NCBI GenBank assembly: GCA_920105625.2
Contig: OV050030.1
Location: forward strand, 25,390,016-25,454,015
Source of the DNA: Clusia tigrina
Lineage: Eukaryota; Arthropoda; Insecta; Diptera; Clusiidae
Length of the DNA: 64,000 bases
Direction of reading: 5' to 3'
Below the pieces are notes generated by a model. It was given only the letters and a program-made list of their open reading frames with translations, made no database searches and had not been told where the DNA came from. Shown one piece after another: positions 57,479 to 64,000 of the stretch. A program made the translations under genes and the position numbers. Each line of letters starts with the position of its first letter. The stretch's first letter is position 1.

Positions 57479-58455
57479 ATTATAAGAGCAATAAAAAGTG
57501 GTTTTTCGTATGCTTTTCCACTTAAAACAATTGTGTTTTTATTTAAGTCGGATTGCAGTAAGTATTGCCATAGTTTCATTGTCGATTCGATACATTGGTC
57601 CATGTCGAGCCGGATCGTACCAGTGATCTATGCAATACAGCAAGTATGGTGCGATGCATGTGAATATGTACATATATTAAGTAGAGCTATAAGTAAATAT
57701 GTGCGAAATGAAATTGCGTCTTTAATTTAGGCATTCATTTGAGATGACGTCAGAGCCATGTAAAAGAAGATCGCATATACATGCGTATGTTTGTAGTATT
57801 AAGTAGCTATGTATATACATAAATTAAGTGCAAAACTTAATTGCGCCTTTATTTTAAGCGTTCCTATGAAATCACACCAGACTCTATGTAAACGCAGATC
57901 GTATATGCATGCATGTATGCATGTATGTGCGATTGTGTACTGGCAGGGTAGGTAATAGCTATTTCTTTCCTTTGAATTCCTTTGATCCGTTGTGCCTGCG
58001 GGAAGGAAAAAGAGAGCAAGTGCAAAGCGCTAGAGGAGCATCAATTGCTGAATGCGCAATACGCATTCGGAACTTATAATATGGTATGTGAGCAGAGCGA
58101 TGAGAGCACAGGCAGGTACAGAAAGAAATAGACTAAATTTCAAGAAACAAATAAATTATAGAACAATAAGATAAAATACAGTCCACGGAGTTATAGGAGC
58201 AGAGCCAACACTGCAATGCTTAAAAATAATAGACCAAGGGCGTATGTGCTCAAAGCACATACGACAAATTGGTACAGGCATTGGGCATTGGGCTTCAAGA
58301 AAGCTAAAAGAATTTAGGGGTGGGTACAATATGCGCAGGCAAGCACTATGCGACGCAGTCATAGAGATGCGCAGTATGCTGCGCTATGGCTGCCGCCTTG
58401 CTGGCGGCCGACAGTGAGGTGGCATGGCTGCGTGTGCGCGTGCTTGGTGCTGAAT
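57479..58455 (+). other. rest of 5' LTR and start of BEL/Pao leader
   Basis: Non-coding. Includes ATGCATGC/ATGT repeats near 57905-57930 and GAGCA-rich sequence to 58450. The LTR/leader boundary could not be placed. Confidence 0.5.
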
Positions 58456-59270
58456 ATTATGTGCAAATGAGCGAATGAACCAGTGCGGTTATTCTTCTCA
58501 AAATTTAAATATGAGCGAGCGAAAATTATGTGCAAATGAGCGAATAAACCAGTGCGGTTCAACTAAAAAATCAAAAATGATCGAGCGAAAATTATGTGCA
58601 AATGAGAGAATAGGCCAGTGCGGTTATTCGTCTCAAAATTTAGTTATGAGCGAGCGAAAATTATGTGCAAATGAGCGAATAAACCAGTGCGGTTATTCGT
58701 CTAAAAATTTAAAATTTGAGGGAGCATTGGTGCAAATAATTTCGTGCTAGTGAGCGAATTAACCAATGTGGTTATTCGGCTCAAAAAATTATATAAGAGC
58801 GAGCATTGGTGCAAATAATTTCGTGCTAATGAGCGAATTAACCAATGTGGTTATTCGGCTCAAAAAATTATATAAGAGCGAGCATTGGTGCAAATAATTT
58901 CGTGCTAATGAGCGAATTAACCAATGTGGTTATTCGGCTCAAAAAATTATATAAGAGCGAGCATTGGTGCAAATAATTTCGTGCTAATGAGCGAATTAAC
59001 CAATGTGGTTATTCGGCTCAAAAAATTATATAATAGCGAGCTTTGTTGCAATTAATTGCGTGCTAGTGAGCGAATAAACCAATGTGGTTATGCGGCTCAA
59101 AAATTATGTAAGAGCGAGAATTGGTGCAAATAATTGTTTGCTAGTGAGCGAATAAACCAATGTGGTTATGCGGCTCAGGAAATTAAATAAGAGCGTGCTT
59201 TAGTGCTGAGCTTGTGAGCTAAGTGGGTTAATAAACCAGTGCGGTTATTCGACTCAAAAATTTTAAAGCA
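58456..59270 (+). repeat. leader tandem repeat array, about eleven units of 66-79 bp
   Basis: First four units (about 58461, 58530, 58596, 58665) have 66-69 bp periods and share GTGCAAATGAGCGAATAAACC and AGTGCGGTTATTCGTCTC. Six or seven later units (58722, 58801, 58880, 58959, 59038, 59116, 59195) have 78-79 bp periods. These contain GAGCATTGGTGCAAATAATT and, in several, ATTATATAAGAG. Units at 58801, 58880 and 58959 are almost the same. The array lies between LTR and gag, where related elements keep enhancers or insulators. The open frame over the first units is a by-product of the 69-bp period. Confidence 0.95.
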
Positions 59271-59422
59271 CAAAAATGCAGTGTTGGCACGGCTGCAGAA
59301 GGAACAAGGAGGAAACAGTTTTTTCTTCTTTCAAAATTAGTTAATTTTTCTTCTTTTCTACAACAACAGAGCAACAATAACAGAGCAACACTAACAGAGA
59401 AAAATAACAGAGCAACGACAAG

Positions 59423-60471
59423 ATGAGCTACGGGCAACACCAGTCTGCCTACAAAGCCATCCGAAGAGCAGCAGAGTACGTCATAGCTGACGAGTTTGGG
59501 CGACTAGGGTTTGATGAAGCCAAGGTGCGTTTGATTCGTTTGGAGCAACAGTGGGAGCGTTTTAATCAGCTGCGTGAGGAGTTAGCATCCCGAGCGAAGC
59601 GCGATGAGAGCGCCGATCTAGACAGATCGATGGAGCGAGCAGAGCGGCGGTACTTCGAAGCGAGCGGTGCTCTGAAGGGTAAAACTGAGCAAGTGGGCAC
59701 AGCAAGGAGCGCAGAGCAGAGTGCAAAGCTGCGGATCTCACTGCAGCTGACCATGTCATTCCAACAGCATGACCTCCAGAACACTTAGGGGGAATTTGAC
59801 GGCAGCGTGACCAAGTGGCACGGTTTTCGCGATTGGTTCGCCGCTGCGGCGCATAGCAATGAGCAAATAGCGGCCTCTTACAAATTCTCATATTTGAAGA
59901 AGTCACTCACCCATAAGGCAGCGCGCACGTTGGGTGATTGGGAGCTCACTGACAACGGGTACAATGAAACGTGGGAGCGGCTCAACCAAATATATGACCG
60001 CAAGTACCCGGTATGCCTTCCTGGAGGAGCAGGCCTCTGCTCTACCAGCACGGGAAGCGAGGCGAGCGCATCAATTGGAGCACGGGCGCGATCGAGCAAC
60101 GGGCGCAGTACCCAAGAGCAGGGAGAGAATGGGTCACGGTGTGAGTGCAACGGGAGCAGCACCGATACGAGCAAGCCAAGACAAGCTGTGCGAGATATGC
60201 AGCGCAGATCACGCAGTGTCCAGAATTCGTGTCACTCAATTTGAGAGCTAGGCAGGAGCTAGTTGGCAAACGCAACCTGTGCCACAACTGCCTGAAGAAG
60301 GGGCATAAGGCGTCGGAGTGTTTTGCGGGGCCATTTTTACGGTGCCCAGAGGCGCAGAAGCACAATAGCGTGCTATATGCAAAAAGGGAGCCACAGCAGC
60401 AGGTGTTGGTGGCACAGCAGCCAGAGCGGGGAGCCGCCGCAGCAACAATGCTGAAGGCTAAGAGCGATTGA
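59423..60471 (+). pseudogene. BEL/Pao gag, broken
   Basis: Starts ATG at 59423. The N-terminus is charged and helical (VRLIRLEQQWERFNQLREEL), followed by EFDGSVTKWHGFRDWFAAA, the Pao-type Gag (DUF1759-like) signature, and KAARTLGDWELTDNGYNETW. The zinc knuckle CHNCLKKGHKASEC is at about 60280-60320. Breaks: TAG at 59786-59788 just before the EFDG motif, a frame change near 60005-60010 (after YDRKYP), and another before the zinc-knuckle part. The protein would coat the element RNA in the family; this copy cannot make it in one piece. Confidence 0.9.
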
Positions 60472-60601
60472 CGGTACAGCAACCTTGTAAAGAGCGCAAG
60501 GGTAGCAGAGCCGGGGCGAAGTGCCAGCTTTAAGAGCTTTTTAAACTTTAAATTAAAAAAAAAAAAAAACATAGTAGAGCATTAAAAAAAAGAGCGAGAA
60601 T

Positions 60602-63346
60602 GATTATTTAGAGACAGAGTTTTGGGGGCTACCAAGAGAATGTAGTGGTGCCCAGTTTTGCCAGCAAGAGATTTAGTGGAGATACCCATGCATTTTAAGA
60701 ATGAGGGTTTATGGGCGGATCCTGAGTTTTGGAAGGCGAGACCAGTCGAGCTACTGTTAGGAGCAAATTAAGGCGATAATGCCAAATGAGGTGCAAGGCA
60801 TTGCCATACATGAGAGCATGTTTGGGCTAGTCATTTTCTGGGCACAACCCTGTGAGAGAGATGAGGAGCAGGAAGTGGAGCAAAATTTTATGGAGACTTA
60901 TACTAGAGATGAAACAGGGCGTTTTATTGTGACAATTCCAGTGAAAGAGACGGTGCAAGGTTTAGGCACTTCAAAGGCAATAGCATTGCGCAGGTTTATG
61001 TACTTGGAGCGGAAATTAGAGAAAGACTCAGAGCTGAGAGAGCAATACGTAGAATTCATGAGAGAGTATGAGAGATTAGGGCATATGAAGTGCGCTATAC
61101 AACCACCAAGAGTGGACGAGCCAGTTTATTATATCCCACATCACTGTGTTACCAAAAAATTTCTGGTGGTTTTTGACGCTAGCTGCCAAACGAATCGTGG
61201 CATATCTCTGAATCAAGTGCAATGTTTAGGCGATAAGTTACAAAAGGATCTTTACGAAATTGTCATGAGATTTAGGCGTCATAAGATTGCGATATGTGCA
61301 GACATCAAGAAGATGTTCCGGCAAGTGCGTGTTGCCGAAAGGGAATGAAATTTGCAAAGAATCTTTTGGCGAGAGCATAGTGGTGAGCCATTACGACAAT
61401 AGGGTTTAACGGTTGTAACGTAGGGAATGTCCCCCGCTTATAATGCTGTGCGAGCTTTAATACAATGTGCTAGGGAGGCGATAGATGAATACCCAAGAGC
61501 AGCGGACATCATAGAGAGTGACTTCTATATGACTGTGCTACAGGCGCACTATCTGAGCAAGAAGCAATTGTGCTCGCGAAAGAGACAGACACTGTCTTAA
61601 AAGGCGGCGGCTGTGCCAAAAAGACTAATCAGGGCAATGAGAGCGGAGAGAGAAGAAGAGATGTTATTCCCGAGAGAAGACGAGATGTCAGTGCTAGGGC
61701 TGAAATGGCTGATAGAAGAAGACAAAAATTCACCCTTGTGATGAAGACTCCTGCATTGCGAGAGAGCTAGTTTGTAATAAGCTCTGGTTATATGGACCGG
61801 AGTGGTTACGTAAATCAGAAATCATTTGGCCAGCCAACATTTTTGAGCCGGAAAAACCAACGAAAGGGCTTAACGAGCTGGGAGCGTATCACGTGAAATA
61901 CTCACGCGAGTTTTTGCAAATATTTATACCGAGCAGGGGCAAGAGCATGGCGCTGATTGACTATGCGCGAAGTCTAGAGAAGAGCATCAACATATTGAGC
62001 TACATCATCAGGTTTGTGCGAAGAGCAAGGCACAGAAAGAGGAGGCGCAGAACTCGGCACAACAACCGAGTAGTGCAAGCGCCAACAGTGGAAGAGAAAT
62101 GTGAAGCAACGGACTTCCTGCTTAAGCAGGCGCAGGAGAGCGATTACAGACAAGAGATAGACAAACTAAGAGAGATTGGGTAGGTGCAAGAAGGGAGCAA
62201 AATTAGTGCGTTGAATCCAATAATGGACAGCAAGGGCCTATTGAGAGCGGGCGGGCGATTGGGGAGATCAGAAGAAGCCTATGAAATGATGCTTCCGGTG
62301 ATAGTGAAGGATGGTTCTCGAACAGCATGGCTGATAATGGACCACGCTCATCGTATGACTAAGCATGGTGCTGTGCAAGTGATGATGCAATTCAGCAGAC
62401 AAAAGTTTTGGATTCCAAAACTACGGAGCCAATTAAGAGCTTTTCTCCACAAGTGCGTGGTGTGCGCGCGCTATAATCGCAGACTTGAGCAACAGCTGAT
62501 GTCTGAATTGCCAGGCGACAGGGTGCAAGTGGGCAAGCCTTTTCTATATACAGGTATTTATTGCGCAGGTCCTTTTAGAGCAAAGGGAGTGCAAAGAGCA
62601 GGAGAGCGAAAGAGGGAGCGTAAGTGCTGGGTGGCTATATTTGTTTGCCTAAAAACAAAGGCCATTCATATTGACATTGTTTTTGATTTAACCTCTATAG
62701 ACTTTATTGCTTGTTATGAGCGCATTATTTGCAGAAGAGGGAGATGTGAGCGAACATAAAGTGACAATGGTACATCATTTGTAGGGGCGGCAAGGGAGCT
62801 GAGAAGAGCACGAGAGAGCTGCCAAGTAAGATATGTTTTTGAGCATATGAGCAACAAGGGGACAGAATGGGTATTCATGACGCCAGCAGCACCGCATTAT
62901 GGCGGAATATATGAAGCTACTGTGAAGTCAATGAAGTACCACCTCACGCGCATTGCTGAGCAAAAGATTTGAACACAAGAGTAGTTATCTACCCTCCTAG
63001 TAGAGATCGAAGCAATTTTGAACTCAAGGTCTTTGACACCTTGAGTGATGATGCGGAAGATATTCAGGCCTTGACGCCAGGGCATTTTTTGATAGGGGAG
63101 CCATTGATCATTCCCGTACCATTCGTGAGCGAGCAGCAGTCAAACATGAAAGGAGCAAGTTTATGGAGAGCACGTCAGAAAATAATTGAGCATTTCTGGA
63201 AGAGATGGAGAGAGGAATATTTGACGGCGCTGCAAGAGCGTAAAAAATTGCGCAGAGAACGAGAGCCAATGAGCCTGGATCAATTAGTGCTGATCAAGAG
63301 TGAACTTTTTCCACCAGCGCAATGGGTTTTGGGCTTAGTGAGCTAA
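60602..63346 (+). pseudogene. BEL/Pao pol, broken (protease, RT, integrase)
   Basis: Protease end: VEIPMHFKNE and PVELLLGAN near 60680-60770. RT: open at 60779-61348 (GRFIVTIPVKETVQGLG, YYIPHHCVTKKFLVVFDAS, ICADIKKMFRQVRV). Around 61520 the catalytic box reads DFYMTV where Pao elements have DFYxDD, so the aspartate pair is lost with a frame change. Integrase: HRMTKHG...CVVCARYNRR zinc site near 62350-62475. The first catalytic aspartate is replaced by Tyr at 62559-62561 (IYCAGPF). SDNGTSFVGA follows a stop at 62757-62759, then PHYGGIYEATVKSMK near 62895. The C-terminal Pao domain (LTPGHFLIGEPL, FWKRWREEYLTALQER) is open at 62969-63346. Other stops lie at about 61346, 62181 and 62968. Confidence 0.92.
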
Positions 63347-63506
63347 TAAGGAGCCGAAATGGTATATGTTCAGTCATTGTGCAGACGGCCACAAACCGTC
63401 TGACAAGGCCTGTTCCGAAGATACGTGTGCTTCCAATTGACCCGAGCGAATAGAGGGCGGCTTTATGAAAGCAGAGACAAGAGGTCCTTCTCTTGCTCGC
63501 GGGGAC

Positions 63507-63763
63507 TGTATCAAATGCAACCATGCGTTTGAGTTTCCGCACATAGCGAAAATAGGTTCAGCGAGTATTTGAAAGTTTAGTTCGTTTCTGACGATGGAAC
63601 TGTGCTGTTGTGCCAATGGAGCAGTGCGAGAGATCGCAAGGAGCAGTGCGGTGGTGATGTGCAGTGCACACATATGTATAATATACATACTTATATTTTA
63701 AGTGCATATGGGCCGGAATCCATGTGCAGGGAGCTGAGCCAGGAGAGCGGTGCAGAGCAGGAG

Positions 63764-63802
<39 letters not shown>

Positions 63803-64000
63803 AAGAGCAAGTATGAGCGGTGCCACAGGTATTCCTAGAGCCAATTTCTGTAAACATACATTCGCTGAATATATGTCTTTCTATATATTTATATACATGT
63901 ATATCTGTATGTGCTAGTAATGTTTTGTTTCCAATTATATTTTGTACACATGCATCCCATACATGCCGACTTATTGTTGAGCTACATATGTATGTGCATA
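63507..64000 (+). repeat. 3' LTR of BEL/Pao element, cut by window end
   Basis: Starts TGTATCAAATGC after GCGGGGAC, a short purine-rich stretch in the polypurine-tract position. Identical by eye to 56985-57478, down to (TA)17 at 63766-63799. The remainder lies outside the window. Confidence 0.93.

Larger units (their letters stand above)
56985..64000 (+). mobile_element. BEL/Pao LTR retrotransposon, runs off the window end
   Basis: 5' LTR from 56985, a long leader with tandem repeats, broken gag, broken pol, and a 3' LTR from 63507 that is cut by the window end. The Pao-type Gag, the Pao RT layout (GRFIVTIPVK, ALRRFMYLERKLEKD, YYIPHHCV, VVFDAS), and the integrase followed by a Pao C-terminal domain identify the superfamily. 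There is no env. GAGC and GAGCG strings are strikingly frequent in LTR, leader and coding parts alike. The LTRs match perfectly by eye over 494 bp, but both genes are dead, so it was most likely copied in trans. Confidence 0.93.

Noticed and set aside
58475..58750. Peptide with 23-residue repeats
   Set aside because: The frame exists only because the first leader repeats are 66-69 bp; later 79-bp units break it, and it lies in a retrotransposon leader.
58456..59270. CRISPR-like array
   Set aside because: Units are adjacent tandem copies with no unique spacers, inside a eukaryotic LTR element.

Overview
The window reads as non-coding, repeat-rich DNA of a higher (cyclorrhaphan) fly. It is AT-rich, with CAA/CAG and CA/TG microsatellites, dipteran-type mariner, Jockey-like and RNase H-bearing non-LTR elements, an errantivirus of the gypsy group and a BEL/Pao element. 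A tephritid fruit fly is my best guess; that is inference, not proof. I could not support any host protein-coding gene, so the window is probably intergenic or a large intron.

Layout. 0.15-1.2 kb: a mariner with two nonsense codons. 3.4-5.4 kb: a 27-bp tandem repeat running into the 3' half of an RNase H-type LINE with a (TAA)n tail. 7.6-10.0 kb: a Jockey-like element (endonuclease, then RT) split by a second mariner. 16.2-17.5 kb and 19.6-20.0 kb: LINE RNase H remnants. 21.0 and 23.9 kb: two copies of a tRNA-derived SINE, the second with a 9-bp target duplication. 26.5-27.7 kb: an antisense LINE split by a 474-bp inverted-repeat element with a TAA target duplication. 30.5-31.6 kb: two more antisense LINE pieces. 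34.5-38.8 kb: a LINE pile-up containing a 2-kb block that recurs at 49.0-51.0 kb and a small LINE-in-LINE insertion. 38.8-39.85 kb: a 514-bp unit in perfect tandem.

40410-47996 is a complete errantivirus: 322-bp LTRs identical by eye, TATA target duplication, Lys-type primer site, and uninterrupted gag, pol and env frames. A -1 slippery heptamer lies at the gag-pol overlap, and env stays open upstream to a splice-acceptor-like AG. 52.2-53.8 and 56.1-57.0 kb hold antisense LINE remains. From 56985 to beyond the window end lies a BEL/Pao element. Its LTRs are identical over the visible 494 bp, but its gag and pol are full of stops and frameshifts, and its leader carries about eleven 66-79 bp tandem repeats.

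The rest holds microsatellites and GC-richer non-coding islands. The history reads as layers: old 5'-truncated LINEs, then mariner/MITE/SINE insertions, then very recent LTR-element insertions. All identities were judged by eye.
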